Assembly (NCBI GenBank): GCA_009391835.1
Contig: QWJF01000008.1
Location: 1-62,347 of the forward strand
DNA length: 62,347 bases
DNA from: Chloroflexota bacterium
Lineage (GTDB): Bacteria > Chloroflexota > Anaerolineae > Anaerolineales > UBA11579
Direction of reading: 5' to 3'
Part shown: in pieces, positions 51,444 to 60,369 of the stretch
How the letters are laid out: each line of letters begins with the position of its first letter
How positions within the stretch are numbered: position 1 is the first letter of the stretch
Translations under genes and position numbers: made by a program
The notes under the pieces: model-generated
Database searches by the model: none
What the model was told of the DNA's origin: nothing
Seen by the model: the letters and a program-made list of their open reading frames with translations, nothing else

Positions 51444-52375
51444 CCAATAAGCAGGCAGATCCCAACCAACGACTGGACCCCGGCGGCTTGCTCCATCTGG
51501 CGGTTGTTTACGTCGTTTGGAGCAGTACTTATCTCGCCATCCGGCTGGCCGTTCGTGAAGGCGCCGGATTCCCACCATTTACCCTGGGCTTTATGCGCGC
51601 GCTGGTGGGCGGCATTGTGCTCATAGTCTGGGCGGGCCTTCGAGGCGGGCGCCTGCGCATTACCAGCCGGGAAGCGGGATTGCTGGCCGCCTCTGGGTTG
51701 CTGCTTTGGGTGGGGGGTAACGGCTTAGTAACTTTCGCCGAGCAACGCGCCGATTCGGGCCTGGCGGCGCTCATGGTGGCAGCCGCACCGATTTGGGCGG
51801 CAATCCTTGAGGCAATCATCGATCGCAAACTGCCCACGCGTCAATTGAGCTTCTCATTGTTCATCGGCTTTGTGGGTATTGGCGTTTTAACTGTGCCAGA
51901 ATTAGCCAGCGGTGTGCGCGCCGATAGCATTGCCATGCTGGCGCTCGTTGGGGCGACGATAACGTGGTCGGCGGGGAGTGTGTTGCAAGCGCGCAAGCCA
52001 GTAACACTCAGTAACCGGGCCAGCGCGAGCTACCAAATGCTCTTCGGCGCCGTAGGTTTCGCGATAGTCGCGCTGCTGGTGGGCGAACCTGCCCCCACGC
52101 CAACCCGTGAAGCCTGGCTGGCCTACAGTTATTTGGTGGTGTTCGGATCGGTTATCGCCTTCACTTCGTATGTAACTGTTCTGCGCGTGCTGCCGACGCG
52201 CATCGTGATGACCTATGCGTACGTGAATCCGGTTTTGGCGGTTTTGCTGGGCTGGTTTTTCCTGCGCGAGCCGATCACCATCTGGACGGTGGCTGGCAGC
52301 CTCTTCGTGCTAATTGGCGTAGCCGGAGTGTTCCGTGAACAGCGCCCAAAGGCAAACCGCGCAACACGCGGCTAA
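51440..52375 (+). CDS. EamA/DMT-family transporter, YedA-like
   Basis: The 311-residue protein has ten helices; VYVVWSSTYLAIRLAVREG and the GRLRITSREAG loop resemble YedA. The ATG at 51440 overlaps the previous stop (ATGA); longer frames back to 51173 are overlaps. The pair may form a two-protein transporter or simply be a duplicated exporter. Confidence 0.9.
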   Translation: MTNKQADPNQRLDPGGLLHLAVVYVVWSSTYLAIRLAVREGAGFPPFTLGFMRALVGGIVLIVWAGLRGGRLRITSREAGLLAASGLLLWVGGNGLVTFAEQRADSGLAALMVAAAPIWAAILEAIIDRKLPTRQLSFSLFIGFVGIGVLTVPELASGVRADSIAMLALVGATITWSAGSVLQARKPVTLSNRASASYQMLFGAVGFAIVALLVGEPAPTPTREAWLAYSYLVVFGSVIAFTSYVTVLRVLPTRIVMTYAYVNPVLAVLLGWFFLREPITIWTVAGSLFVLIGVAGVFREQRPKANRATRG

Positions 52376-52426
52376 AATCTTCGTATAGTTAATTAGCGCA
52401 TAATGACGCGCCCAAGGAGACATTCA

Positions 52427-53008
52427 ATGGACACACAACGCCGCAGCAATCTTGTCGTCGGCTTACTGCTTGTCATAATCGGCGGTTTGTTTCTCGCAAG
52501 TCGCTTCTTTCCTCAACTGGGGCAGTTCTTTACTCTAGATTTCGACTGGCCGCTTTATGTGATCGGCGTGGGCTTGATTTTCTTTGTGCTGTCGGCCCTG
52601 GCGGGAGCCCCAGGACTGGCGATTCCCGGCTCGATCATCGCCGGCATCGGCAGCATTTTGTACTATCAGAACACAAGCGGCGATTTCGCCAGTTGGGCTT
52701 ACGCCTGGACTTTGATCCCAGGGTTCGTCGGCATTGGGACCATTTTTACCAATCTATTCGAGGGCAATTTCTTGCCGGGCTTGCGCGAAGGCTTGCGCCT
52801 CATCGGCCTGAGCCTGCTGATGTTCGCTATTTTTGGCGCTTTCCTTGGCGGCCCGGCTTTGCTAGGCGATTACTGGCCCGTGTTGCTCATCCTGGCGGGT
52901 GTTTGGATGGTGGTGCGGGGCCTGTTGCGCCCAGGCCGTGGGCCCCGAGTGGAGGTCATACAACCCAAGCCGGATGCCGACGATGAAGCTGAGGAAATAG
53001 TGAGTTAA
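52427..53008 (+). CDS. Conserved small membrane protein
   Basis: The 193-residue protein has about six helices in three hairpins (NLVVGLLLVIIGGLFL, WPLYVIGVGLIFFVLSAL, and YWPVLLILAGVWMVVRGLL) followed by an acidic tail. This resembles LiaF/DUF5668-type membrane proteins linked to envelope stress. AAGGAG precedes the ATG. The function is not known. Confidence 0.7.
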   Translation: MDTQRRSNLVVGLLLVIIGGLFLASRFFPQLGQFFTLDFDWPLYVIGVGLIFFVLSALAGAPGLAIPGSIIAGIGSILYYQNTSGDFASWAYAWTLIPGFVGIGTIFTNLFEGNFLPGLREGLRLIGLSLLMFAIFGAFLGGPALLGDYWPVLLILAGVWMVVRGLLRPGRGPRVEVIQPKPDADDEAEEIVS

Positions 53009-53031
53009 GCGTCAACAACACGCTGAGGCGT

Positions 53032-53037
53032 TATAAT
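53032..53037 (+). promoter_or_regulatory. -10 ahead of moaA
   Basis: TATAAT lies about 60 nt before the moaA ATG, leaving a leader that holds the hairpin at 53057-53091. Confidence 0.45.
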
Positions 53038-53056
53038 TTTTCAGACGCCAATCTCT

Positions 53057-53091
53057 ACGCTGGCGCGGCAATCCGTGCCAGCGTTTTATTT
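53057..53091 (+). promoter_or_regulatory. Terminator-like hairpin in the moaA leader
   Basis: A 12-bp stem (ACGCTGGC, G-T, CGG) with a CAAT loop is followed by TTTTATTT and then the moaA ATG six bases later. It sits after the TATAAT box, so it could attenuate moaA. It could also simply end the upstream gene. Confidence 0.5.
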
Positions 53092-53097
53092 CAAAGC

Positions 53098-54105
53098 ATG
53101 CAACCACTCGATACGCTAAACCGCCCGCTGCACGATCTGCGCATTTCGGTCACCGACCGATGCAATTTCCGCTGCACCTATTGCATGCCCAAGGAAGTGT
53201 TTGGGCGCGATTATCAGTTTCTGCCTCACGAAGACCTGCTCAGTTTCGAGGAGATAGCGCGCGCGGCGCGTTTGTTTGTGGCACTCGGCGTGAGCAAGGT
53301 GCGCTTAACAGGTGGCGAGCCGCTTATGCGGCGCGAATTGGAAATTCTGGTGGAGATGCTCGCCGAGATTCCTGGCGTGGACGATTTGGCGATTACAACC
53401 AACGGCTCCTTCCCCCTGCGTCGTATCCAGACGCTCAAAGAGGCCGGGCTCAAACGTATGAGCGTCAGCCTGGATGCACTCGACGATCCCACTTTCAAGC
53501 GCATGAACGATGTGGATTTTCCCGTTCAGCAAGTGTTGGATTGGGTAGAGGCTAGCGCCGAGGCGGGCTTATCTCCGGTAAAGATCAATATGGTCGTCAA
53601 GCGCGGCGTAAACGAACATGCGATCCTGCCAATGGCGCACTTTTTTCGCGAAAAGGGCCACATCTTGCGCCTGATCGAATATATGGATGTGGGCAGCAGC
53701 AACGGCTGGCGATTGGACGATGTAGTTTCCGCACGCGAAATACGCGATCGCATCCACGCCGAACTGCCTATCGAACCTCTGGAGGCCAATTATCGCGGCG
53801 AAGTCGCCAACCGTTACCGGTACGTGGATGGCAGCGGCGAACTGGGGATCATCGCTTCCGTGTCGCAGCCCTTCTGCGGCGATTGCAGCCGCGCACGCAT
53901 TTCGGCGGACGGTAAGCTCTACACTTGTTTGTTTGCGATCGCGGGCACCAGCCTGCGCGATCCGATGCGCTCCGGCGCCAGCGATGAAGAACTGATTGAA
54001 CTATTAGCCGCTGTTTGGCAAAAACGAGAAGATCGCTATTCCGAACTGCGCTCAGCCCAAACTCGTGAACTCCCCAAAGTCGAAATGTCTTATATCGGCG
54101 GATGA
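53098..54105 (+). CDS. moaA: GTP 3',8-cyclase MoaA
   Basis: The first enzyme of molybdenum cofactor synthesis, a radical SAM protein. The 335-residue product has the N-terminal cluster CNFRCTYC (Cys 22, 26, 29), the C-terminal cluster CGDCSRARISADGKLYTC, and the GG C-terminus needed for activity. It heads a coupled operon (ATGA) with a HAD hydrolase, a DNA glycosylase and fabI. The cofactor would serve the sulfite-oxidase-like enzyme at 39061. Confidence 0.97.
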   Translation: MQPLDTLNRPLHDLRISVTDRCNFRCTYCMPKEVFGRDYQFLPHEDLLSFEEIARAARLFVALGVSKVRLTGGEPLMRRELEILVEMLAEIPGVDDLAITTNGSFPLRRIQTLKEAGLKRMSVSLDALDDPTFKRMNDVDFPVQQVLDWVEASAEAGLSPVKINMVVKRGVNEHAILPMAHFFREKGHILRLIEYMDVGSSNGWRLDDVVSAREIRDRIHAELPIEPLEANYRGEVANRYRYVDGSGELGIIASVSQPFCGDCSRARISADGKLYTCLFAIAGTSLRDPMRSGASDEELIELLAAVWQKREDRYSELRSAQTRELPKVEMSYIGG

Positions 54106-54842
54106 GCGACGTTAATCCGGGCAAGCTCCAGGCAGTAATTTTTGACCTGGACGACACTTTGCGCGTAAACGATCCCCACGCGCATATCTTCTTTCATGAT
54201 TTTGTGCGCACGTTGGGACTAAACCTGCGTCAGGATGCTTTGCACGACTCGTTTCGCTGGGCGCACGAATACTGGGCCACGTCAGACGATATGCTTGCCG
54301 ATCTGCAAGCGCACAATGGGATGGAAGATACCTTTTGGCAGGCATACACACGCCGCCACCTGAATGCTCTCGGACTTGAAGCCAGCAAGATCGACGAGCT
54401 GGCTGACGAAGTTCATCAACATATGCGGGGAACCTACAAGCCCAAGAGCCAATTGGTGCCCGGCGCGCTGGAAACGCTAAATCTATTGCGCTCCCGCGGC
54501 CATCAGGTTGGGGTGGTAACCAACCGGTCCAGGCCGATTTACCAAGAGATTCACGATTTGGAGCTGGATCTACATTTGGATTTTTTCATTACTGCGGGAC
54601 AGGTGGGCGCTTTTAAACCGCAAAAAGAGTTGTTTGAGGGGGTGCTGAATCTGATCCACTTGTCAGCAGATGAAGTTCTCTATGTGGGTGATAACTATTT
54701 CGCCGATGTTTTAGGGGCTGAGCAAGCCGGCATTCAGGCCGTTTTGCTGGATCCCTTCGGGTTATATCCGGATGTTGGTTCCCTGACGATTGCTTCCGTC
54801 GCAGATGTCGTCAAATTGCTAGAGAGCGAAGCGCTGATTTGA
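54102..54842 (+). CDS. HAD-family hydrolase
   Basis: The 246-residue protein has the HAD motifs: DLDDT (about 15-19), the VTNRS Ser/Thr segment, the Lys in FKPQKELFEG and VGDNYFADVLGA. It resembles phosphoglycolate-phosphatase-type enzymes with a helical cap; the substrate is unknown. It is coupled to moaA by ATGA. Confidence 0.9.
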   Translation: MSDVNPGKLQAVIFDLDDTLRVNDPHAHIFFHDFVRTLGLNLRQDALHDSFRWAHEYWATSDDMLADLQAHNGMEDTFWQAYTRRHLNALGLEASKIDELADEVHQHMRGTYKPKSQLVPGALETLNLLRSRGHQVGVVTNRSRPIYQEIHDLELDLHLDFFITAGQVGAFKPQKELFEGVLNLIHLSADEVLYVGDNYFADVLGAEQAGIQAVLLDPFGLYPDVGSLTIASVADVVKLLESEALI

Positions 54843-55459
54843 TGCCCAATCCAGTGGCCGGTAGGCCATTGCCGCGTGAATTTTACGCTGGCCCCACCCA
54901 GACGGTTGCACGCCAGCTCCTCGGCTGTCGCCTCGTCCGGGAGGAGCGGATTAACGGCCGCTTGCAGCGATTAAGCGGGATGATTACCGAAACCGAAGCC
55001 TATTGTGGGGAAGATGATTTGGGTTGTCATGCCAAGGCGGGGCTTACGCGGCGCACTGAACCCCTCTATGGCCCACCGGGACAAACGTACGTGTATTTCA
55101 CCTATGGCATGCATTGGCTGCTGTGCGTGGTCACACGGCCCATTGGGCAGCCCGAGGCCGTGTTGATCCGCGCCATCCTGCCCGAGGAGGGCATTGAGGT
55201 GATTGCGCAGCGACGCGGCAAACAAGCGCGCAAACATTGGACCGACGGCCCCGGGAAACTCACTCAGGCAATGGCCATCGACGGCCAGCACAACAAGCTC
55301 GACCTGACCGCGCCCAAGGCTATAATATCCATCGAGGCTGGGGAACCGATCCCGGAGAAAAACGTGGTTGTCGGCCCCCGCATTGGCCTGTTTACCGTCC
55401 CGGAACCCTGGAAAAGCAAACCCTGGCGCTATCTGGGCAAACTGCCAAAAGTCGCCTGA
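54842..55459 (+). CDS. mpg: 3-methyladenine DNA glycosylase (AAG/MPG family)
   Basis: It removes alkylated purines from DNA. The 205-residue product has YAGPTQTVARQLLGC, TETEAYCGEDDLGCHA (catalytic Glu), YVYFTYGMHWLLCVV and DGPGKLTQAM. The ATG at 54842 overlaps the previous stop (TGATG). The operon setting with moaA and fabI has no obvious functional link. Confidence 0.95.
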   Translation: MPNPVAGRPLPREFYAGPTQTVARQLLGCRLVREERINGRLQRLSGMITETEAYCGEDDLGCHAKAGLTRRTEPLYGPPGQTYVYFTYGMHWLLCVVTRPIGQPEAVLIRAILPEEGIEVIAQRRGKQARKHWTDGPGKLTQAMAIDGQHNKLDLTAPKAIISIEAGEPIPEKNVVVGPRIGLFTVPEPWKSKPWRYLGKLPKVA

Positions 55460-55474
55460 CACGCGGAGGATGCA

Positions 55475-56266
55475 ATGAAACTACTTGAAGGAAAAAAGGC
55501 TCTGGTATTTGGTGTGGCCAACGACCGCTCCATTGCCTGGGGCATCGCCAAGGCCTTTCATGAACACGGCGCGAACGTCGGCTTAAGTTACGCTGGCGGC
55601 GCGTTGGAGAAGCGGGTGCGCCCCCTGGCCGAAGAAATCAACAGCCAATTCCTTGAAATCTGCGATGTGGGCAACGACGAAGAGATTGCGGGGGTTGCCG
55701 AAAAGGCCAAGAAGCATTTTGGGGAAATTGATATTCTTGTGCATTCCATCGCCTTTGCTAACCGGGATGAGCTCAAAGGCAATTATTACGACACCAGCCG
55801 CGAAGGCTTTCACCTCGCGATGGATGTGAGCGTGTATTCTTTTACGGCGCTGGCCAGCGCATTTCAACCGATCATCAGCCGGGGCGGTTCGCTGATGACG
55901 ATGACATACCACGGCTCCCAAAAAGCTGTTCCCAGCTACAACGTGATGGGGGTGGCCAAGGCGGCGCTGGAATCATCCGTGCGCTATCTGGCTCGTGATT
56001 TTGGACCGGATAAGATCCGCGTGAATGCCATTTCGGCAGGCGCCATCCGAACCCTGGCCGCGGCAGGCGTTTCCGGAGTACGCAGCATGATTAGCCGCTT
56101 TGCGGAGCTTTCCCCGCTGCGCGAAAACGTGACTGCTGACGATGTGGGCAACGCGGCCGTATTCCTGGCTTCAGACCTCTCCAGGCGCATTACAGGTGAA
56201 ATCCTTTATGTGGATTCGGGCTTTAACATTCTAGGGATTGCCAGTGATGACGAGGGCAGCAAATAG
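55475..56266 (+). CDS. fabI: Enoyl-ACP reductase FabI
   Basis: It reduces enoyl-ACP in fatty-acid elongation. The 263-residue SDR-fold protein starts with GVANDRSIAWGIAKAFHEHGA, and the catalytic Tyr and Lys are in YNVMGVAKAALE. The C-terminus is FNILGIASDDEGSK. GGAGG precedes the ATG. Its stop overlaps the next GTG start by one base. Confidence 0.96.
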   Translation: MKLLEGKKALVFGVANDRSIAWGIAKAFHEHGANVGLSYAGGALEKRVRPLAEEINSQFLEICDVGNDEEIAGVAEKAKKHFGEIDILVHSIAFANRDELKGNYYDTSREGFHLAMDVSVYSFTALASAFQPIISRGGSLMTMTYHGSQKAVPSYNVMGVAKAALESSVRYLARDFGPDKIRVNAISAGAIRTLAAAGVSGVRSMISRFAELSPLRENVTADDVGNAAVFLASDLSRRITGEILYVDSGFNILGIASDDEGSK

Positions 56267-56772
56267 TGTTTCGCCGCCGGGCGGATGCCGCCCCAGCCAG
56301 CCAAGCCCAATCAGCCGAACGCATAACCTCCGTATTGGCAGAAGGCACCAGCCTCGCCGGGAAATTAACGGGTAAGGGTGGTCTTCGCGTCGAGGGAACC
56401 TATGACGGCGAAGTAAATTTCGATGGCCTCTTCGTGATCGGTCCTACGGGTCGCGTCACATGCAAGCAATTACGCGCCAAAACTGTGATCATCGCGGGCG
56501 CGCTGCGCGGCGACATCCTGGCTGAAAAAGTAGAGATCCGCGCCACGGGCCGCGTCTGGGGAGATGTGACCACCGCCTCGATCTCCACCCAGGATGGCGC
56601 CTTCTTGCGGGGGCAAATTCAGATGGAAGAAACAGTGGATTTAGGCTACGACAAAAAGGCTACTCCCGCTGAGGGTGAAAGCGCCGAACCAAGCGATCAA
56701 TCCAAAGAGAAAGTCACAGAAAAACTTGTAGCCAAGCCCAGAGCAAAAAGCAAGCCAAAAACCAAAAAGTAG
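56266..56772 (+). CDS. Bactofilin family protein
   Basis: The 168-residue protein has a short N-tail, the beta-helix core (about 25-125: LAGKLTGKGGLRVEGTYDGEV and VTTASISTQDGAFLRG), and a long Lys/Pro/Glu-rich tail. It polymerises into cytoskeletal filaments and may help shape the cell. It is read from a GTG in a TAGTG overlap with fabI. Confidence 0.9.
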   Translation: MFRRRADAAPASQAQSAERITSVLAEGTSLAGKLTGKGGLRVEGTYDGEVNFDGLFVIGPTGRVTCKQLRAKTVIIAGALRGDILAEKVEIRATGRVWGDVTTASISTQDGAFLRGQIQMEETVDLGYDKKATPAEGESAEPSDQSKEKVTEKLVAKPRAKSKPKTKK

Positions 56773-56810
56773 ACTATAAAGAAAATCAGTTACCGCAACT
56801 CGCGGCACTA

Positions 56811-57752
56811 TTAAACGTTTGCTTTAACCGTTTCAAAGCGGGGATCTTCATCCAATGTGCGCTTGAGCCCCTCTTCGAGCGAAACCTTCGGTTCAAAGCT
56901 GAGCAGTTTTTTGGCCAGACTGATATCGGCACGCGTTCGGGAAACACCGGGATCATTGCGCGGCGTAAACAACAATTCCGCCTGACTATGGCTCACCTCA
57001 AGAATCATTTCGGCCAGATCAGCCAGGCGAGTTTCAATCCCGCTACCGATATTAATCACGGCCCGATCCACATTCGGCGCGGTGGCTGCCGCTACCAACG
57101 ACCTCACTACATCGGTGACGTATACAAAATCGCGGGTTTGCTGCCCATCAGCATGCACAACCAGTGAGCCGCCGCGCACTGCCTGCCGGAGCCAATTCGG
57201 CACTACGGGCGGGTGCGAGGGCGGCAACTGCTGATTGGGGCCAAAGGCATTGAAGATACGCAGGCTAACAGTTTCGATGCCCCACAGGGTTCCGATGGTG
57301 CGCACATAGTATTCTGCCGACAGCTTGGAAACGGCATAAGGCGAACTTGGCAGTGTGTTGGCCTCTTCATTCAGCGGCTGCACTTCCTGGTCGCCGTACA
57401 CCGCGCCGGAGGAAGCAAAGACCACCCGGCGGACGCCTACATCGCGCATAGCTTCCATCAGGCTCACCGTGCCCCCCACATTCACATCAGTATATTCGCG
57501 CGGGTAGAGCAGCGATTCCGCTACCCGAACACGGGCGGCCAGGTGGTACACGCAGTCTATGTCTTGAAGCAAAGTCCAGAGTTTGGGGCGGTCGTTAACG
57601 TCCCCTCGGGTGAAGTGCACATCTTCAAACAAGCGCTCGTTTTCCCCGCTGGAAAGATCATCAAGGCCGCGCACAACATGACCCTCACGCGCCAACTGGT
57701 TGGCCAGCGCAGAACCCAGGAAACCGGCCGCCCCGGTGATCAAAAAATTCAT
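56811..57752 (-). CDS. NAD-dependent sugar epimerase/dehydratase
   Basis: The 313-residue extended SDR has GAAGFLGS (about 7-14), SSGAVYG, and the catalytic YAVSK motif. It resembles UDP-glucose 4-epimerase-type enzymes for surface sugars. On the minus strand TATAAT at 57766-57761 ends eight bases before the ATG at 57752, so it may be leaderless. It is divergent from the HEXXH gene. Confidence 0.9.
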   Translation of the reverse strand: MNFLITGAAGFLGSALANQLAREGHVVRGLDDLSSGENERLFEDVHFTRGDVNDRPKLWTLLQDIDCVYHLAARVRVAESLLYPREYTDVNVGGTVSLMEAMRDVGVRRVVFASSGAVYGDQEVQPLNEEANTLPSSPYAVSKLSAEYYVRTIGTLWGIETVSLRIFNAFGPNQQLPPSHPPVVPNWLRQAVRGGSLVVHADGQQTRDFVYVTDVVRSLVAAATAPNVDRAVINIGSGIETRLADLAEMILEVSHSQAELLFTPRNDPGVSRTRADISLAKKLLSFEPKVSLEEGLKRTLDEDPRFETVKANV

Positions 57753-57791
57753 GGTCCAGGATTATAGCATTGCGGCTCATCAAAGCCTTAT

Positions 57792-57820
57792 TTGACGGCC
57801 CTCCCGGCTCCCAGTATCAT
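57792..57820 (+). promoter_or_regulatory. Promoter of the HEXXH gene, leaderless
   Basis: TTGACG (57792-57797) and TATCAT (57815-57820) are separated by exactly 17 bp, and the ATG at 57827 follows six bases after the -10. This is the clearest full leaderless promoter in the window. Confidence 0.65.
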
Positions 57821-57826
57821 CGCCGC

Positions 57827-59086
57827 ATGTTTTGGCGTTCTTTCCAATTAACCCTGGCGCTGCTGAGCCTGCTTGTACTCGGCAACGAAAGCCACCCGCT
57901 CATTGACCCAGTGGAACGGGTGCGGGCCCACACCCGCGCACTCGAATTCGATTTTGTTACCTGGACTCTGGATGCGGCCGCCACAAAGTTAACCCAAGGC
58001 GCAGTGAAAGCGGACGCCTATATGGATGATACGGCATCCAGCCGATTCGTTTTGGACTATATGGACATCGTATGGAAAATTCAAACGGCAGAAAGTGAGC
58101 TGAGCTTGCTGCACGCCAATCCGGACCCCGCCAGCATATCAGCTCAACTCGAGGAAACCAAGGACAAGCTTGCAGACCTTTACGCCCAACGCGACAAGAT
58201 CGCTCCCCTGGCCGAAAACATACTGCAGCGCCAGATCGCCGCGGTGGCAAACGACCTCGGGTTGGCTTTCGGTGGACAGCCGATTCCACCAGTGCTCTTC
58301 CACAGCACGCCCCTGCCCTGGGCCTTGATCGTCTCGCGGCGCGACGCTATCCAGCAAGACGCCAACATCTCTTTGGAAACCGATTTGGTGCTTGAGGATC
58401 ACATCACATTGGAGAATGAAGTTGCCAGCGCGCTGAACGTTTCCACTTTAGTCGTCCCGGTAGGCGGGGTGGGCACCTACCCCTCGATGGTCGCCCAGAG
58501 CAGCAACCTAAACTGGCTGGCCGAAGTGGTCGCTCACGAGTGGATCCACAACTACCTCACCCTGCATCCGCTGGGCCTGCTTTACAACCGGGACCAGGAA
58601 CTCCGCACACTGAACGAAACCACGGCCAACCTCGCGGGCAAAGAGATGGGCGCCGCAGTGATCGAACGCTTCTACCCCCAGTTGGTTCCAGCACCTCCAG
58701 CGCCCCCGCCAGAGGCTCTGGAAAGCGGGCCGCTACCTCAGAATGATCCGCCCGCGTTCGATTTTCGCGCCGAAATGCACGCCACACGCGTTCGCGTGGA
58801 CGAGTTGCTGGTGAATGGCCGGATTAATCAGGCGGAGGCTTTCATGGAAGCCCGCCGCGTGGTTTTCTGGGATCACGGTTATCCGATTCGCAAACTCAAC
58901 CAGGCGTATTTTGCTTTTTACGGCAGCTATGCCGACAGCCCCACCGGCCCAGCCGGCGAGGACCCCGTGGGAGCGGCGGTTCGCGAACTGCGCGCCCGCA
59001 GCCAATCATTGGCTGATTTCGTGCAGCGCATGGCCTTTATCACGGGTCTCGACCAGCTCCAGACCTACCTGGCCAGCCTGGATTAG
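57827..59086 (+). CDS. Membrane-anchored putative gluzincin-type metallopeptidase
   Basis: The 419-residue protein has a signal anchor (about 5-19), a helical region, then HEWIH (237-241) and NETTAN with Glu264 23 residues after the second His, the pattern of a gluzincin zinc site. I do not recognise the family otherwise. The ATG at 57827 was chosen because the promoter ends six bases before it; a TTG at 57770 lies inside the divergent promoter. It precedes the DsbA-cyclophilin gene by 26 nt and probably acts outside the cell. Confidence 0.6.
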   Translation: MFWRSFQLTLALLSLLVLGNESHPLIDPVERVRAHTRALEFDFVTWTLDAAATKLTQGAVKADAYMDDTASSRFVLDYMDIVWKIQTAESELSLLHANPDPASISAQLEETKDKLADLYAQRDKIAPLAENILQRQIAAVANDLGLAFGGQPIPPVLFHSTPLPWALIVSRRDAIQQDANISLETDLVLEDHITLENEVASALNVSTLVVPVGGVGTYPSMVAQSSNLNWLAEVVAHEWIHNYLTLHPLGLLYNRDQELRTLNETTANLAGKEMGAAVIERFYPQLVPAPPAPPPEALESGPLPQNDPPAFDFRAEMHATRVRVDELLVNGRINQAEAFMEARRVVFWDHGYPIRKLNQAYFAFYGSYADSPTGPAGEDPVGAAVRELRARSQSLADFVQRMAFITGLDQLQTYLASLD

Positions 59087-59099
59087 CAGACCCGACTGG

Positions 59100-59105
59100 T
59101 AAAAT
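59100..59105 (+). promoter_or_regulatory. -10 of the DsbA-cyclophilin gene, leaderless spacing
   Basis: TAAAAT ends seven bases before the ATG at 59113; the earlier ATG at 59104 overlaps the box. Confidence 0.35.
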
Positions 59106-59112
59106 GGCGCCC

Positions 59113-60369
59113 ATGTCCACGAACCAGCGAATTCTCCGCACAACGCGACTCGCCAGCCTCATTCTCCTTTTCGCCGTCGCCTGCGGCAACCTGGCAGCCC
59201 CGACACCAATTCCAACCGAGACAGCCCCAGAAGCGCTGATCGCCGCCCCGGCCGCCTGCACGGCGGTCAGTTCACTCGACCGCGAATCCGTTCTAGATAC
59301 CTTAAACTTTCCTCCCTTTGGCGAGGGCGACCACATGCGCGGCCCACAAAATGCGCAAGTGAGCTTCATTGAATATGGGGATTTTCAGTGCCCTTTTTGC
59401 GCGCAACTGCATAGCGTTCTGCTCGAATTAGAAAACAGATATCCGGAAGAACTTCGAGTTGCCTTCCGCCACTTTCCGCTGATCGGCAGCGAAGAGCAGC
59501 CCATTCATCCCAAAGCAGCTTTGGCCATGCAAGCTAGTGAAGCGGCTGCCAACCAGGGAAGATTCTGGGAAATGCATGATTTGCTTTTTGAGCGCCTGGC
59601 CGAATGGACCAATTTAAGTGATGAGGATTTTGATGCCTGGCTTCTGGCCGCGGCGGATGAATTAGAACTGGACACCGCCCAATTTAGCGCCGATTTACAC
59701 AGCCAGGCGCTCACAACCCAGGCCCAGGAGGCCTGGCTCGAAGGCCCAGATTTGGAGATTAGCACCACTCCAACGTTGCTCATCAACGGGCTCCCATATC
59801 CAGGTCCGTTAGATGTCGGCAGCCTGGACGCCATTATTCAGCTCGAATTGCTGCCCGAGCGTCAATTTCACGAGTGCCCGGCTTTCACTATTGATCAAAG
59901 CCTCGATTACACCGCCACGCTGTACACGGAAAAAGGCGATATTGTGATCCAGCTTTTCCCAAAGATAGCTCCCACCGCAGTGAATAGCTTCGTATTTCTG
60001 GCCGAGAATGATTGGTTCGACGGGGTTACCTTCCATCGCGTTTTGCCCGGTTTTATCGCCCAGGCCGGCGACCCAACCGGAACCGGCTATGGTGGCCCAG
60101 GATATTCCTTCAGCATTGAAATCAATTCGACTCTGAGCTTCGACCGAGCCGGCCTGCTGGCGATGGCCAACTCCGGCCCCACAGCCAACGGCAGCCAATT
60201 CTTCATCACGCTTGGGCCTGCGGCCCACCTCAATGGTGGCTACACCATCTTTGGCGAAGTTCTGGATGGCCTGCAGGTGGTGGAAAGCCTGGCTGCACGC
60301 GACCCTTCGCAGGAGGCTGGTCTGCCTCCGGGTGATCGGATCCTGGATGTGAGCATCGAGGCTCGGTGA
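59113..60369 (+). CDS. DsbA-like thioredoxin fused to cyclophilin, lipoprotein
   Basis: The 418-residue protein has a lipobox FAVAC (Cys24), a DsbA/Thioredoxin_4 domain with CPFC (Cys93, Cys96) and cis-Pro TTPTL, and a cyclophilin domain from about 262 (FVFLAENDWFDGVTFHRVLPGF, AMANSGPTANGSQFFITLG, AHLNGGYTIFGEV). One chain would thus combine disulfide and proline isomerase activities outside the membrane. The GTG start of the next gene overlaps its stop (GTGA). Confidence 0.85.
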   Translation: MSTNQRILRTTRLASLILLFAVACGNLAAPTPIPTETAPEALIAAPAACTAVSSLDRESVLDTLNFPPFGEGDHMRGPQNAQVSFIEYGDFQCPFCAQLHSVLLELENRYPEELRVAFRHFPLIGSEEQPIHPKAALAMQASEAAANQGRFWEMHDLLFERLAEWTNLSDEDFDAWLLAAADELELDTAQFSADLHSQALTTQAQEAWLEGPDLEISTTPTLLINGLPYPGPLDVGSLDAIIQLELLPERQFHECPAFTIDQSLDYTATLYTEKGDIVIQLFPKIAPTAVNSFVFLAENDWFDGVTFHRVLPGFIAQAGDPTGTGYGGPGYSFSIEINSTLSFDRAGLLAMANSGPTANGSQFFITLGPAAHLNGGYTIFGEVLDGLQVVESLAARDPSQEAGLPPGDRILDVSIEAR

